Assembly: GCA_003605175.1 (NCBI GenBank)
Contig: QWDA01000001.1
Location: 186,001 to 250,000 of the forward strand
Reading direction: 5' to 3'
Source of the DNA: Paracoccaceae bacterium
GTDB lineage: Bacteria > Pseudomonadota > Alphaproteobacteria > Rhodobacterales > Rhodobacteraceae
Length of the DNA: 64,000 nt
The translations under genes were made by a program, and so were the position numbers. The notes below the pieces were generated by a model. That model worked only from the letters and a program-made list of their open reading frames with translations. It had not been told where the DNA came from and ran no database searches. Positions 1 to 9,374 of the stretch are shown one piece after another. The first letter of the stretch is position 1. The number at the start of each line of letters is the position of its first letter.

Positions 1-425
1 CGAAGATCCTGCATTCGAAGGGCACATCGGATGTATACACGATCACGCCCAACAAGACCGTTGCGGAGGCGGCGGCGTTTCTTTCCGAGCGCCGGATCGG
101 CTCCGTGGTCGTGTCCACCGACGGAAAGGCCGCGCTCGGCATCCTGTCCGAGCGCGACATCGTCCGCGAGATCGGCCGCCGCGGCCCCGGCTGCCTGAGC
201 GAAACGGTGGCCGAGATGATGACCAAGGACCTCGTCACCTGTGCCCGCTCCGATCGGGCCGACGACGTGCTGGCCAAGATGACCGCGGGGCGTTTCCGGC
301 ACATGCCGGTGATCGAGAACGACGAAATGGTGGGCATCATCACGCTGGGCGATGTGGTCAAGTACCGGCTCGAAGAGGTGAAGATGGAAAAGGAAGCCCT
401 CGAAGGGATGATCATGGGTTTCTGA
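1..425 (+). CDS. CBS-domain protein (5' end outside window)
   Basis: The reading frame is open from base 3, so the start codon lies before the window; the stop TGA is at 423-425. About 140 residues are visible, enough for two CBS repeats. The first contains the stretch VAEAAAFLSERRIGSVVV and the second the stretch DDVLAKMTAGRFRHMPVI. CBS pairs usually bind adenosine nucleotides and sense energy state; the ligand cannot be read from sequence. coaD follows on the same strand after about 90 bases, so cotranscription is possible but unproven. Confidence 0.9.
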   Translation, partial: KILHSKGTSDVYTITPNKTVAEAAAFLSERRIGSVVVSTDGKAALGILSERDIVREIGRRGPGCLSETVAEMMTKDLVTCARSDRADDVLAKMTAGRFRHMPVIENDEMVGIITLGDVVKYRLEEVKMEKEALEGMIMGF

Positions 426-483
426 TTCCGGTGAGCGGGGCCGGGGGGGCGTCTCAAGCCCTTGAAAACCTGAAAGAGCTGGT

Positions 484-503
484 GTTGCCTGCGCGGAGGC
501 AAC
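484..503 (+). other. Short hairpin upstream of coaD
   Basis: A perfect 7-bp inverted repeat (GTTGCCT / AGGCAAC, six-base loop) ends 13 bases before the coaD start and directly precedes the G-rich ribosome-binding stretch. No T-run follows, so a classical intrinsic terminator is unlikely. It may shape the leader of coaD or be neutral. Confidence 0.35.
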
Positions 504-516
504 GGGGGGACAGACC

Positions 517-1011
517 ATGCGCATCGGACTTTATCCGGGCACTTTCGATCCGGTGACGCTGGGCCATCTCGACATCATCGAACGCGCCTCGGCGCTGGTC
601 GACCGGCTGGTGATCGGCGTCGCGATCAACCGCGACAAGGGGCCGATGTTCTCGCTGGAAGAGCGCGTGGCCATGATCGAGGCGGAATGCGGTGCACTGA
701 CGGAGAAGACCGGGATGGCGATCCAGGTTCATCCGTTCGAGAATCTGCTGATCGACTGTGCCCGCGATGTGGGGGCATCGCTGATCATTCGCGGTCTGAG
801 GGCGGTGGCGGATTTCGAGTACGAGTTCCAGATGGTCGGGATGAACCGCCGGCTCGACGACACGATCGAAACCGTGTTTCTGATGGCCGAGGCCGAACAC
901 CAGGCGATCGCCTCGAAACTGGTGAAGGAGATTGCGCGGCTGGGCGGCGATGTGTCGGGCTTCGTGACCCCGCCGGTGCGCGAGGCGCTCATTTCGAAGG
1001 TTCGGCGCTGA
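517..1011 (+). CDS. coaD: Phosphopantetheine adenylyltransferase
   Basis: CoaD joins ATP and 4'-phosphopantetheine to give dephospho-CoA, the fourth step of CoA synthesis, in the cytoplasm. The 164-residue length is normal. The N terminus carries the nucleotidyltransferase signature GLYPGTFDPVTLGH with its T/HxGH motif. The stretch LIIRGLRAVADFEYEFQM and the later ASKLVKEIA segment match the family's substrate-binding loop and C-terminal ATP-binding motif. ATG follows a G-rich Shine-Dalgarno. Nothing appears broken. Confidence 0.97.
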   Translation: MRIGLYPGTFDPVTLGHLDIIERASALVDRLVIGVAINRDKGPMFSLEERVAMIEAECGALTEKTGMAIQVHPFENLLIDCARDVGASLIIRGLRAVADFEYEFQMVGMNRRLDDTIETVFLMAEAEHQAIASKLVKEIARLGGDVSGFVTPPVREALISKVRR

Positions 1012-1180
1012 AAGCCGGGCGCTGTTGGTTAATTCTCGCCCATTGCGGGACGATTCCGGTAGGGCTGGCCGCATTGTCGGCCCGGAACCTGCGCGTATAC
1101 CAAGTGTTCACCGCGTTCTGTCCGCACCCCGCCCGATCTGCGACACTGCTGCGTGAGTAGTCACGAGAGCGCTGTCCGAG

Positions 1181-1942
1181 ATGTCATCTGCCCCGCATAT
1201 CGTCCTCGGCGTTCGGCCCGATGCCGGGCCCGAGGAGATCCGATCCGCCTGGCGGGCGCTCGTGCGCCGGTCGCATCCGGATCTTCTGGGCAATTCCGTC
1301 ACCGCCGAGCAGCGGATGAAGGCGATCAACGCCGCCCATGACGCCATGCTGGAGGCGCTGGTGCGTGCGCGGGAAACGGCCGCGCGTGACAGGTCCGCAC
1401 CGGCCGCGCGCCCGTCGCGGCCGGTGCGCCGGTCGCCCCCCGGACGGGTCTACCCTCCGCGTCCCTGCCCGCCACCGGAGCGGCCGTTCGCTGCGCCGCG
1501 CCGCATGGTTCCCGACACGCCGACGCAGATGCGGATGCGGGCCGCGCTTGCCCGTTGTCTGCGGCAGATCCTGAACCGTGAAACCGCGCGGCTTGGCGGC
1601 GCGGCCTATTCCGTGCCGGGCCAGCGGGAGTGGCGTGACGACGACGCCGTCTTCGCGCGCGGCGGATTGCCGGCGACCTGCCTGGTCGATCGGATCGATT
1701 TCAACGGCCGGCGCGTTGCGCTTCGTCTGGGCGAGACGCCGCGCGGCGGGCGGGTTCTCGTCGCGTTCCCGCGCCTTCTGCAGGACGGACCGCAGCGAAT
1801 CCGGCGCGACGGAACTGTACAGGTTCTGGCGGTCACGATTCCCGATCCTGCGGCCGGCGGTCTGCTCCTCTCGGCCGAAGACACGGCCCGCGTGGTTTGC
1901 GGCGCGCATGACCTCACCGCCAGGCTGGTGTTTCCGGATTGA
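1181..1942 (+). CDS. J-domain (DnaJ-like) protein
   Basis: The 253-residue protein has an N-terminal J-domain at about residues 6-65. It includes the invariant HPD tripeptide (RRSHPDLLG) and the helix III stretch QRMKAINAAHDAML. J-domains stimulate Hsp70 ATPase activity. A basic, proline-rich linker (about residues 70-110) follows, then a C-terminal region of about 130 residues that I do not recognise. No zinc finger or DnaJ C-terminal substrate domain is visible, so it is a specialised co-chaperone and not DnaJ. The hairpin terminator just downstream is shared with the convergent DUF1127 gene. Confidence 0.8.
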   Translation: MSSAPHIVLGVRPDAGPEEIRSAWRALVRRSHPDLLGNSVTAEQRMKAINAAHDAMLEALVRARETAARDRSAPAARPSRPVRRSPPGRVYPPRPCPPPERPFAAPRRMVPDTPTQMRMRAALARCLRQILNRETARLGGAAYSVPGQREWRDDDAVFARGGLPATCLVDRIDFNGRRVALRLGETPRGGRVLVAFPRLLQDGPQRIRRDGTVQVLAVTIPDPAAGGLLLSAEDTARVVCGAHDLTARLVFPD

Positions 1943-1957
1943 GCCTCCGGAACGGAA

Positions 1958-1979
1958 ACGGCCGCCCGAAGGCGGCCGT
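1958..1979 (-). terminator. UUCG-tetraloop terminator after the DUF1127 pair
   Basis: A perfect 9-bp stem, ACGGCCGCC / GGCGGCCGT, encloses four bases. Read on the minus strand the loop is TTCG, the extra-stable tetraloop, followed by a TTTCC stretch. It sits 26 bases past the stop of the minus-strand DUF1127 gene and 16 bases past the plus-strand J-domain gene, so it may work in both directions. Confidence 0.65.
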
Positions 1980-2005
1980 GATGTCTTGCCGGAACGGAAG
2001 TTCGG

Positions 2006-2167
2006 TCAGGCGCCGTACACTGCACGACGGGCAATCGTTTCCGCGTCGCCCGGGTAGATGCCGAGATCCAGTGCCGTTTCATACGACATGTTCCGGATCT
2101 CGCGAACCGTCCGGTTGAAGGCCGCACGCCGTTGCGCGGCGACCCTTAGTTTCTGAACCATGTTCAT
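2006..2167 (-). CDS. DUF1127-type microprotein B
   Basis: A 53-residue basic protein starts at ATG 2167 behind an AAGGAC ribosome site. It has a positively charged N-terminal helix (MVQKLRVAAQRRAAFNRTV) and the DUF1127-like ending LGIYPGDAETIARRAVYGA. In related alphaproteobacteria such arginine-rich small proteins influence RNA turnover and stress or phosphate responses. The exact role here cannot be read. It is the second of two tandem paralogues; both end in AVYGA. Confidence 0.8.
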   Translation of the reverse strand: MNMVQKLRVAAQRRAAFNRTVREIRNMSYETALDLGIYPGDAETIARRAVYGA

Positions 2168-2191
2168 GGTTTCGTCCTTCTTGAAATCGGG

Positions 2192-2231
2192 CCGCGGGGT
2201 TTCCCGCGGTATGGCGGCTTCCCTGGAAGCC
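2192..2231 (-). other. Two hairpins between the DUF1127 genes
   Basis: Two perfect 7-bp inverted repeats fill the 75-base gap between the tandem microprotein genes. One is at 2192-2209 (CCGCGGG / CCCGCGG, four-base loop) and one at 2216-2231 (GGCTTCC / GGAAGCC, two-base loop). No T-run follows on the minus strand. They could stabilise or process the transcript so that the two small proteins are made at different levels. Confidence 0.5.
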
Positions 2232-2242
2232 GGCCGGTAAAC

Positions 2243-2407
2243 CTATGCGCCGTAGACCGCTTCGCGGGCGATGCGGTGCGCGTCGCTGCGAACGATGCCG
2301 ATATCGGACAGTTCCCGTTCGCTCAGAGACGTCAGTTCGGAGACGATGCCGTTGTACGCTTTACGCTTACGAGCGGCAGCGCGCAGCTTGTCGAACATGC
2401 CGGTCAT
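2243..2407 (-). CDS. DUF1127 microprotein A
   Basis: This 54-residue protein starts at ATG 2407 after a strong AAGGAGAG ribosome site. It has a basic N terminus (FDKLRAAARKRKAYNG) followed by the DUF1127 signature LTSLSERELSDIGIVRSD and ends in AREAVYGA. Family members are abundant, stress-regulated small proteins in Rhodobacterales; some are made from transcripts that also release small RNAs. I searched the surrounding minus strand for the CCTCCTCCC small-RNA motif and did not find it. Confidence 0.85.
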   Translation of the reverse strand: MTGMFDKLRAAARKRKAYNGIVSELTSLSERELSDIGIVRSDAHRIAREAVYGA

Positions 2408-2516
2408 GTGCCTCTCTCCTTCGATACACTTGGTGGCCGCCCATCGGCCACGTCGCCAATATGGCGATTTGTTTGCGCTAAACCAGAGTCATTTCGGAAG
2501 ATCCGCCATGCGTTTT

Positions 2517-2527
2517 CTGCAACGCAG
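2517..2527. promoter_or_regulatory. CTGC-N3-GCAG element (PhaR-like)
   Basis: CTGCAACGCAG lies in the AT-rich context TTTT...CAAAA, about 110 bases upstream of the first DUF1127 gene and just beyond the gap terminator. CTGC-N3/4-GCAG is the reported recognition motif of the polyhydroxybutyrate regulator PhaR in Paracoccus and Rhodobacter. The core is short, so chance occurrence is possible; the AT flanks and intergenic position favour a real site. Confidence 0.35.
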
Positions 2528-2543
2528 CAAAAGTGGGCACAAA

Positions 2544-2570
2544 AAAGGCGCCCACGGGGCGGGCGCCTTT
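2544..2570 (-). terminator. Intrinsic terminator of gap
   Basis: A 10-bp stem (AAAGGCGCCC / GGGCGCCTTT) encloses seven bases and runs into a T-run on the minus strand (the complement of the A-run at 2541-2546). It begins 24 bases past the gap stop codon. This is a textbook Rho-independent terminator. Confidence 0.9.
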
Positions 2571-2593
2571 GATTCCAGGAGTTTAGGCCTTGC

Positions 2594-3595
2594 TCAGATG
2601 AGCTTGCCCATGGCCACGGCGGTGTCCGACATGCGGTTCGAGAAGCCCCATTCATTGTCGTACCAGGTCAGGATCCGGCACATCCTGCCGTCCATCACCT
2701 TGGTCTGGTCGGTATGGAAGATCGACGAATGCGGATCGTGGTTGAAATCCACGGAAACCAGCGGTTCGTCGGTATAACCGAGGATGCCCTTGAGCGGGCC
2801 GTTCGCCGCGGCGCGGATCGCGCCGTTGATCTCGTCGATGTTGGTGTCGCGCTTGGCTTCGAAGACCAGATCGACAACCGAAACATTCGGGGTCGGCACC
2901 CGGATCGCGACACCGTCGAGCTTGCCATTCAGCTCCGGCAGGACGAGGCCGACGGCCTTTGCCGCACCGGTCGAGGTCGGAATCATCGACGTCGCGGCGG
3001 CCCGGCCGCGGTACAGATCCTTGTGCATCGTGTCGAGGGTTGGCTGGTCGCCGGTATAGGAGTGGATCGTGGTCATGAAGCCCTTTTCGATCCCGATCGT
3101 ATCGTTCAGCACCTTGGCGACCGGCGACAGGCAGTTCGTGGTGCAGGATGCGTTCGAGACCACGAGGTCGTCCTTCGTCAGGACTTCGTGGTTGACGCCG
3201 TAGACGATGGTCTTGTCCGCGCCCTTCGACGGGGCGGAGACCAGCACGCGGCTGGCGCCGTTCTCGAGATGGATCGCCGCCTTGTCGCGATCGGTGAAGA
3301 TGCCGGTGCATTCCAGCACGATGTCGATATGCCCCCACGGCAGTTCCGCGGGGTTCCGGATGGCGGAAACCTCGATCGGGCCGCGCCCGACGTCGATCGT
3401 CGAGGCGGTGGTCTTCACCTCGGCCGGAAACCTCCCATGAACGCTGTCATAGCGCAGCAGATGTGCGTTGGTTTCCACGGGCCCGAGATCGTTGATCGCG
3501 ACGACCTCGATGTCGCTGCGTCCGGCTTCCACGATGGCGCGCAGAACGTTACGCCCGATCCGGCCGAAGCCGTTGATGGCAACCTTGACTGTCAT
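2594..3595 (-). CDS. gap: Glyceraldehyde-3-phosphate dehydrogenase, type I
   Basis: Gap oxidises and phosphorylates glyceraldehyde-3-phosphate with NAD(P)+ in glycolysis and the reverse in gluconeogenesis. The 333 residues match the family. The N terminus shows the Rossmann motif [10 protein letters not shown], an acidic cofactor-binding segment AINDLG, and the active-site stretch [10 protein letters not shown] with catalytic Cys151. The C-terminal [12 protein letters not shown] is also diagnostic. A terminator follows, and a small membrane-protein gene lies 69 bases upstream on the same strand. Confidence 0.98.
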   Translation of the reverse strand: MTVKVAINGFGRIGRNVLRAIVEAGRSDIEVVAINDLGPVETNAHLLRYDSVHGRFPAEVKTTASTIDVGRGPIEVSAIRNPAELPWGHIDIVLECTGIFTDRDKAAIHLENGASRVLVSAPSKGADKTIVYGVNHEVLTKDDLVVSNASCTTNCLSPVAKVLNDTIGIEKGFMTTIHSYTGDQPTLDTMHKDLYRGRAAATSMIPTSTGAAKAVGLVLPELNGKLDGVAIRVPTPNVSVVDLVFEAKRDTNIDEINGAIRAAANGPLKGILGYTDEPLVSVDFNHDPHSSIFHTDQTKVMDGRMCRILTWYDNEWGFSNRMSDTAVAMGKLI

Positions 3596-3664
3596 GGCTT
3601 TCTCCCCTGAGGAATTCCCGTCCCCGTCACCAAAGGGTTTGCGGCAGAAAGGTCAACCGGAAAC

Positions 3665-3805
3665 TCAGCGCCAGAATGCGAGCCACTGGATGAGGTCGAC
3701 GAACCTGCGGCCGACGGCCACGATCGGCTGATCGAGGAAGAGCGTGGACAGGCCAAAGAGCGCGAATAACGCAAGAACCAGCCCGAGGGCCAAGCGGTTC
3801 GTCAT
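3665..3805 (-). CDS. Small single-span membrane protein upstream of gap
   Basis: A 46-residue frame begins ATG 3805 and ends TGA 3665. After a short MTNR start it has one hydrophobic helix (LALGLVLALFALFGLSTLFL) and a short tail ending WLAFWR. The position, 69 bases before gap on the same strand, suggests cotranscription. I do not recognise a family and cannot assign a role. It has no strong ribosome site, so translation is probable but unproven. Confidence 0.5.
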   Translation of the reverse strand: MTNRLALGLVLALFALFGLSTLFLDQPIVAVGRRFVDLIQWLAFWR

Positions 3806-4013
3806 GGGGCCCGTCCCGTGAATTGTCACTGTCGCTGGAGAACGACTTCTCTGCCCGAGCGATCCTGACAGATCTCAAGGGCCGAGGCCAGCATGCGACG
3901 CGCCTGGGCCGCCGCGCGCCTGGAAGGTTCGGCGCCCGGGCCGTTCGGCGGTCTGATCATCCCTCCGGGAATGATCGCCGGTCAGCGGGTGTGCTCCCGG
4001 CCCGGTCTTCGGG

Positions 4014-6539
4014 TCAGAACTCGGCCCAATCGCCGTCAAGCTGCTCTTCGGCAACCCTTGCAGGCCGTCGGTCGACAGTCCCTGTCGCCTTCAGGGGTGT
4101 GGGCGCCGGCGTGGCGCGCAGACCGGCATCCTCGGCGACCTGAAACATCGAAACGGCCTTGGCGAGTTCGTCGGAAGCGACCAGAAGCGCCTGCGCCGCT
4201 GCGGTCGTCTCTTCGAACATGGCGGCATTCTGCTGGGTGACCTGGTCGAGCTGGCTCATGGCGCCGTTGATCTCGGAGAGTCCGTTGGACTGATCCTGGG
4301 CGGAAGCCGAGATGGCAACGACATGTTCCGAGATGTCGGTCACCGACGCCGCAATGTTCTCCAGCGCCTTGCCCGCGTCGCCGACCAGGGTCACGCCCCG
4401 GTTCACATGTTCGCCGGAGGCGGAGATCAAGGTTCCGATCTCGCGGGCGGCCTCCGACGACCTCTGGGCAAGGGCCCTGACCTCGGAGGCGACCACCGCA
4501 AAGCCGCGCCCGGCGTCTCCGGCGCGCGCGGCTTCGACGCCGGCGTTCAGTGCCAGAAGGTTCGTCTGGAAGGCGATGTCGTCGATAACGCTGATGATAC
4601 TGGAGATCTTGGCCGAGGATTCGGCGATGAGGCCCATCGCCGACACGGCGTCCCGGACCACGCCGCCGGATTTCGCGGCGCTGTCCTTGGCTTGCGTGAC
4701 GACTTCGTTTGCGCGGCGGGCGCCGTTCGCGGCGGAATTGACCGAAGAGGTGAGCTCGGCAATCGCTGCCGCGGTCTGTTCCAGCGTCGCGGCCTGGTGC
4801 TCCGTGCGCTTGGAAAGGTCGTTCGCGGCCGACGTGATGTCGCCGGCATCGCCGCGGATCCCGGCAGAGCGCTCCAGGACCACGCCGATGGCCTCGGCGA
4901 GGCGGCTGAGCGCGCCGTTGAAATCGTGTCGAAGCCCGTCGTATTCCGGAGCGAACGGCGTCTGGATGCTGACGGTCAGATCGCCGTCCGACAGTCTTGC
5001 GAGTCCTCCCTTGAGCGCTTCGATCATCCGGTCCTGTTCGGCGCGCATCAGGGCCTGCCGGGATGCCGCCTCGTCGATCTGGCGGCGCTGTTCGCTCACA
5101 TCGCTGGCGATCAGGATGATCCTCCTGGTGACGCCCGCGCGGTTCTTGAGCGGGGTGAGCGCGCCGGTGACGTGACCGACCGCCCCGGAGGCCGAGGCGA
5201 TCTGGAAATCGCCGAAGACCGGTTCGCTGACCGGCGCCTGGGGATTGCCGCGTTCGTCGAGGAGAAGCGAGGAGAGGTTGCTCCCCAGAAGCTTGTCGCG
5301 GTCCGTTCCGGCCAGCGTCGCCACGATGTCGTTTGCGTAGATCAGGCGCCCGTCGGCGGTGAACTCCGCCATGGCCTGGCGGGACTCGAACGTATCGAGC
5401 ACGGCCGCATTGCGCTGTTCCTGCGAGACGTTCTTCCATTCGACCACGTAGCCCATGCGCTGGCCGCCGGCCTCGATGGGCGAGATGGCCAGGCCAAGGG
5501 TTTCAAGGCCGAACTCGAGCTCCGTGCGATGGGTGCCCGACATCGATGCAAGCATCTTGCGGATCGCTTCGGGTTTCTTGTGGAAGACATCGATACTGGT
5601 GCCGATCAGGGTGTCCGGGTCGAAATGCGGCAACCGCGTTCTGATCACCTCCTTGTGCTCTGCGGTCAGGGCCCGGCCGGCCGGATTGAGATAGGCGATG
5701 TTGTAGTCCGCATCCGCGAGCATCAGGGCGGCAGAGGTGTTTTCGAAGGCGGCACCCTTGAATGCTGCCATTCTCGCGTCTTCTTCGCCGGCCTTCAACT
5801 GGTCGCGAAAGGATTCGAGCGCCACGGCCACGAGCCCGATCTCGTTCCCCCGGCGGAAATGCGGGATGTCGGTGTCATAATCGCCGGCCGCGACGCTGGC
5901 CATCGCGTCGGCAATGCTGTGCAGCGGGCGGGCGATCATGCGGCGCAGGACAAAGCCCAGCACGACCAGGAGTGCCGTCAGGAGGATGCCGCCGAACAGG
6001 AGCGCTTCCCGCTTCTGGTCATCGAGCCGGGCTTCGAGCGTTGCCGTGTCCCATTGCAGGACCACGACGCCCACAATGCTGTCGTTCGATCCGAAGCGGG
6101 CCGGCATCGCGAAGGTGAGGTTCTCCGCGTCGGTGATCGCGGTCTCGCTCTCGATGGCGTTCCGGGCGAGCGCGACCATGCGGGCTTCGTCCGCACCCTC
6201 GCCGACATCCGAGGCCAGGACGATCCCGTCCAGCGCGACCGCGATCAGCCCCGCGGCCCTTCCGTCCATCCGCGTCATCGCGTCGGAGAGCGACTTCTGC
6301 AGCTCCTCGGACTTGCGGAACTTGAGCGCCCCGCCATTCTGCTGCGCCATGAGGTCGGCGACCTCCGCACCCAGTTCCGTGATCTCTCCGGTGGCAAGGG
6401 TCGAGCCCGCGCGAATCGCATTCAGCGTCAGGGCTGTGGCCATGCCGATTGCGACGAAGGCGACGAAGACGAGGACACGGACGAAGATCGAATCCAGAAG
6501 GCGGGGGCCCCGAGGCTTTTTCATCGTCGATCCTTTCAC
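4014..6539 (-). CDS. Methyl-accepting chemotaxis protein with PAS domain(s)
   Basis: This 841-residue receptor has a first membrane helix (about residues 18-38), a periplasmic sensor of about 140 residues, a second helix (about 183-202), HAMP (about 203-256), one or two PAS-like segments (about 260-500), and a signalling domain whose hairpin tip contains [22 protein letters not shown]. It therefore senses external and probably internal cues and controls CheA through CheW. The last residues are GDWAEF. This matches the xWxxF tail that tethers CheR/CheB in some receptors, and cheR is in this window. The exported protein gene just upstream (24-base gap) looks like its partner. Confidence 0.93.
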   Translation of the reverse strand: MKGSTMKKPRGPRLLDSIFVRVLVFVAFVAIGMATALTLNAIRAGSTLATGEITELGAEVADLMAQQNGGALKFRKSEELQKSLSDAMTRMDGRAAGLIAVALDGIVLASDVGEGADEARMVALARNAIESETAITDAENLTFAMPARFGSNDSIVGVVVLQWDTATLEARLDDQKREALLFGGILLTALLVVLGFVLRRMIARPLHSIADAMASVAAGDYDTDIPHFRRGNEIGLVAVALESFRDQLKAGEEDARMAAFKGAAFENTSAALMLADADYNIAYLNPAGRALTAEHKEVIRTRLPHFDPDTLIGTSIDVFHKKPEAIRKMLASMSGTHRTELEFGLETLGLAISPIEAGGQRMGYVVEWKNVSQEQRNAAVLDTFESRQAMAEFTADGRLIYANDIVATLAGTDRDKLLGSNLSSLLLDERGNPQAPVSEPVFGDFQIASASGAVGHVTGALTPLKNRAGVTRRIILIASDVSEQRRQIDEAASRQALMRAEQDRMIEALKGGLARLSDGDLTVSIQTPFAPEYDGLRHDFNGALSRLAEAIGVVLERSAGIRGDAGDITSAANDLSKRTEHQAATLEQTAAAIAELTSSVNSAANGARRANEVVTQAKDSAAKSGGVVRDAVSAMGLIAESSAKISSIISVIDDIAFQTNLLALNAGVEAARAGDAGRGFAVVASEVRALAQRSSEAAREIGTLISASGEHVNRGVTLVGDAGKALENIAASVTDISEHVVAISASAQDQSNGLSEINGAMSQLDQVTQQNAAMFEETTAAAQALLVASDELAKAVSMFQVAEDAGLRATPAPTPLKATGTVDRRPARVAEEQLDGDWAEF

Positions 6540-6563
6540 TGGAACTGGGTGCGTTTCGGTCGA

Positions 6564-7133
6564 TCAGAAGAAGGATTCTGCGTTCACGCCCACGGTCATG
6601 GCGCCGACCACCGCCTGGGTGTCCGGATCGACCAGCGAAAAGGAGATCTGGCCCTGATAGGTCTGGCTCGACTCGTCGAACTCGATCTCGCCGAAATGCA
6701 CGCCACTGGGGCCATTCGGGAAGGTCTCGGTGAATTTCTCTTCGTCGCCCTGCCAGTAATCCGAGGTCACGTCCGAGGCGGCGACGTTCAGGCCGCGGGA
6801 ATCCATAACGAAAACCTCGGTGATGACACCGCCGGCATCGGCCACGACGCTGCGCAGGTAATCCGAGGCGGCGTTGTTGAGGACCGGGCCGATCACTTCG
6901 CTGTTGGCCATCCCCACCTGGGCGCGCCAGGCCTGGTCCATTTCGTCGATCTGCGCCTGGCTGTACCCTACCGTGGTGGCATTCTGGGTGCGCACGGCCT
7001 CGATCAGGACCGGGTTGTTGGCCCAGGTCGCGATCTCCGTCTCAAGATACTGGCGCATCTTCGGTTCGGCATCGTTGGCGAAGGCGGCGCTCGCCGAAAG
7101 CAGAAGAGCGGCGAGGGTAGCAGAACGTGTCAT
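6564..7133 (-). CDS. Exported Cache/PDC-like protein, likely receptor partner
   Basis: The 189-residue protein has a clear Sec signal peptide ending AFA before NDAEPK. The mature part begins with a long helix and continues with a Cache-like core (ITEVFVMDSRGLNVAASD; YWQGDEEKF; GEIEFDESSQTYQGQISF; VVGAMTVGVNAESFF). Such PDC/Cache folds bind small ligands in the periplasm. It has no membrane anchor of its own and lies 24 bases ahead of the chemoreceptor gene. I infer it acts as a soluble sensor or modulator for that receptor; a free-standing Cache protein is less usual than a fused one. Confidence 0.7.
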   Translation of the reverse strand: MTRSATLAALLLSASAAFANDAEPKMRQYLETEIATWANNPVLIEAVRTQNATTVGYSQAQIDEMDQAWRAQVGMANSEVIGPVLNNAASDYLRSVVADAGGVITEVFVMDSRGLNVAASDVTSDYWQGDEEKFTETFPNGPSGVHFGEIEFDESSQTYQGQISFSLVDPDTQAVVGAMTVGVNAESFF

Positions 7134-7257
7134 CGTGGGACCCTTTCATAGCTGGACGTCCGGGCTCCGCCCGGCGCCTGCTCAATAAGGGTGATCCATT
7201 TCCCGACGATTAACGCCGTTTGAGTCTTTGGAAACCGTCCGCGCGGTGGGGCCGAAA

Positions 7258-7701
7258 TCAGTCGCGAAGCGTGATGTGGCGGGCCCGGGCGCCGCGTTCG
7301 ATGGCCGCGGCATGCAGGCGGTCGATATCGAGCTCGTAGCGGATTTCCTCGAGCAGCCTGAGTTCGCCCTCCCGGATCGTCCCGTCGGCGGCGGCCACGT
7401 CGCAGGCCATCGCATAGGCCGTTTCGAACAGGTATTCGGGCAGGTTGTCCCGAACGAGGCCGAACAGCGCGTCGAGCCCTTCTTCCTCGGCGAAAAGGTC
7501 GAACACCGTTCGCGAGATCGTCGCGATCCGGTCGATGTCGTAGGCGGCGAAGATCGGCAAATGGTTGACCGTCCGCTCGATCGCGACCAGTTCGGAGGTG
7601 CGGATCCGCTCGTCGGATGCCGAGACGGCCACCATGACGGCCACCAGCGCGTCCTGCGGGGTCAGGGAATGGGAGATGTCGTTCACGGGGCGGCGCCTCA
7701 T
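7258..7701 (-). CDS. TerB-like protein
   Basis: The 147-residue cytoplasmic protein is all-helical with two similar acidic repeats. The first is around VMVAVSASDERIRTSELVAI and the second around YAMACDVAAADGTIREGEL. These match the TerB/DjlA N-terminal fold, whose acidic loops bind metal. Tellurite resistance is only the historical name, and no other ter genes are near. The gene is monocistronic here, divergent from lysK. The start at 7701 is the first ATG; an in-frame GTG five codons later is possible. Confidence 0.8.
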   Translation of the reverse strand: MRRRPVNDISHSLTPQDALVAVMVAVSASDERIRTSELVAIERTVNHLPIFAAYDIDRIATISRTVFDLFAEEEGLDALFGLVRDNLPEYLFETAYAMACDVAAADGTIREGELRLLEEIRYELDIDRLHAAAIERGARARHITLRD

Positions 7702-7796
7702 CGGTCAATCAGAGCGCCAGATTATTGACGCTTCCGGCGGGCGGCAATAGGTAGCGGGGCCTGCCGCGCAAGGGGCGCGGGAGAGGGGATGACGAC

Positions 7797-9374
7797 ATGA
7801 CCGATCTGCGCAGTGCCGCGATGAGCGCGAAAGCCTGGCCCTTCGAGGAAGCGCGCCGGATCCTCAAACGCTACGAGAAAGCCCCGCCCGAGAAGGGCTT
7901 CGTGCTGTTCGAGACGGGATATGGCCCCTCGGGCCTGCCGCATATCGGCACCTTCGGCGAGGTTCTGCGGACCACCATGGTGCGGCGCGCCTTCGAGGTG
8001 ATCTCGGACATTCCGACCAGGCTGATCTCGTTCTCGGACGATATGGACGGGCTCCGCAAGGTGCCCGACAACGTGCCGAACCCGGAGATGTTGGCCGAAC
8101 ATCTGCAGAAGCCGCTGACCTCGGTGCCGGACCCGTTCGGCGAGTTCGAGAGCTTCGGGCATCACAACAACGCGATGCTGCGGCGGTTTCTCGACACGTT
8201 CGGCTTCGATTACGAGTTCCAGTCGGCGCGGGAGTTCTACCGCTCGGGCCGGTTCGACGCGACGCTGCTGCTGGCCGCCGAGCGCTATGATGCGCTGATG
8301 GAGGTGATGCTGGCCTCGCTGCGCGAGGAGCGGCAGCAGACCTATTCGATCTTCCTGCCGATCAGCCCTTCCACGGGCCGGGTGCTTTACGTGCCCCTGA
8401 AGGACGTCAACGGAAAGACCGGTGAAATCAGCTTCGAGGACGTGGACGGCACCGAGGTGACCATGCCGGTCACCGGCGGCAACGTGAAGCTGCAGTGGAA
8501 GCCCGATTTCGGCGCCCGCTGGGCGGCCCTGGGCGTGGATTTCGAGCCCTACGGCAAGGAACACGCGCCGAACACGCCGATCTATTCGAAGATCTGCCGG
8601 ATCCTCGGCGGCACGCCGCCCGAGGTGTTCACCTATGAACTGTTCCTCGACGAGATCGGCCAGAAGATCTCGAAATCGAAGGGCAACGGGCTGACGATCG
8701 ACGAGTGGCTGACCTATGCCGCGACGGATTCGCTCAGCTATTACATGTACCTGAAGCCGAAGACGGCGAAGCGGCTGAGCTGGGACGTGATCCCGAAGGC
8801 GGTGGACGAGTACCACCAGCAACTGCGCGCCTATGCCCAGCAGGAGCCGGAAAAGCGGCTGGAGAACCCGGTGTTCCATATCCACGGGGCCGAGGTTCCG
8901 GCTTCGGACATGGTCGTGCCCTTCGCGATGCTGCTGAACCTCGCCTCGGTCTCCGGCGCCGAGGACAAGGAGCAGCTCTGGGGGTTCATCCGGCGCTATG
9001 CGCCCGAGGCGAGCCCGGAGGGGCACCCGCAACTCGATGCCGCGGCCGGCTATGCCGTCCGGTATTACCAGGACTTCGTGAAGCCCGCGAAGACCTATCG
9101 CGCGCCCGACGCGAAGGAGCGGGCGGCGATGGAGAATCTCCTGGCGCGCCTGCGGGCCTGGGAGGGCGGGCTCGACGCGGAAGAGCTTCAATCCATGGTG
9201 TTTTCCGTAGGGAAGGACCACGGGTTCGAGCCGCTCAGGGACTGGTTCAAGGCGCTCTACGAGGTGCTTCTGGGTGCCTCGCAGGGGCCGCGGTTCGGCG
9301 GGTTCATCGCGCTTTACGGGATCGATGAATCGATCGCACTCATCGAGGCGGGGCTGGCGGGCGACCTCGGCTGA
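7797..9374 (+). CDS. lysK: Lysyl-tRNA synthetase, class I
   Basis: This enzyme charges tRNA-Lys. It is the class I form typical of archaea and many alphaproteobacteria, not the class II LysS. The HIGH-type motif is PHIGTFGE at about residue 49, and KISKSKGNG (the KMSKS motif) begins at residue 290, both diagnostic of a class I Rossmann fold. The 525-residue length fits. It stands alone between the divergent TerB-like gene and a repeat-rich convergent spacer. Confidence 0.97.
   Translation: MTDLRSAAMSAKAWPFEEARRILKRYEKAPPEKGFVLFETGYGPSGLPHIGTFGEVLRTTMVRRAFEVISDIPTRLISFSDDMDGLRKVPDNVPNPEMLAEHLQKPLTSVPDPFGEFESFGHHNNAMLRRFLDTFGFDYEFQSAREFYRSGRFDATLLLAAERYDALMEVMLASLREERQQTYSIFLPISPSTGRVLYVPLKDVNGKTGEISFEDVDGTEVTMPVTGGNVKLQWKPDFGARWAALGVDFEPYGKEHAPNTPIYSKICRILGGTPPEVFTYELFLDEIGQKISKSKGNGLTIDEWLTYAATDSLSYYMYLKPKTAKRLSWDVIPKAVDEYHQQLRAYAQQEPEKRLENPVFHIHGAEVPASDMVVPFAMLLNLASVSGAEDKEQLWGFIRRYAPEASPEGHPQLDAAAGYAVRYYQDFVKPAKTYRAPDAKERAAMENLLARLRAWEGGLDAEELQSMVFSVGKDHGFEPLRDWFKALYEVLLGASQGPRFGGFIALYGIDESIALIEAGLAGDLG

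Noticed and set aside
4323-7151. A very long plus-strand open frame (about 940 codons) opposite the chemoreceptor
   Set aside because: It is antisense to a well-supported gene. Long antisense frames are common at this GC content, and the translation has no domain-like sequence.
7199-7216. TTAACG upstream of the Cache-like gene as a CtrA site
   Set aside because: Only one half-site is present; no second TTAA is at the seven-base spacing on either side.
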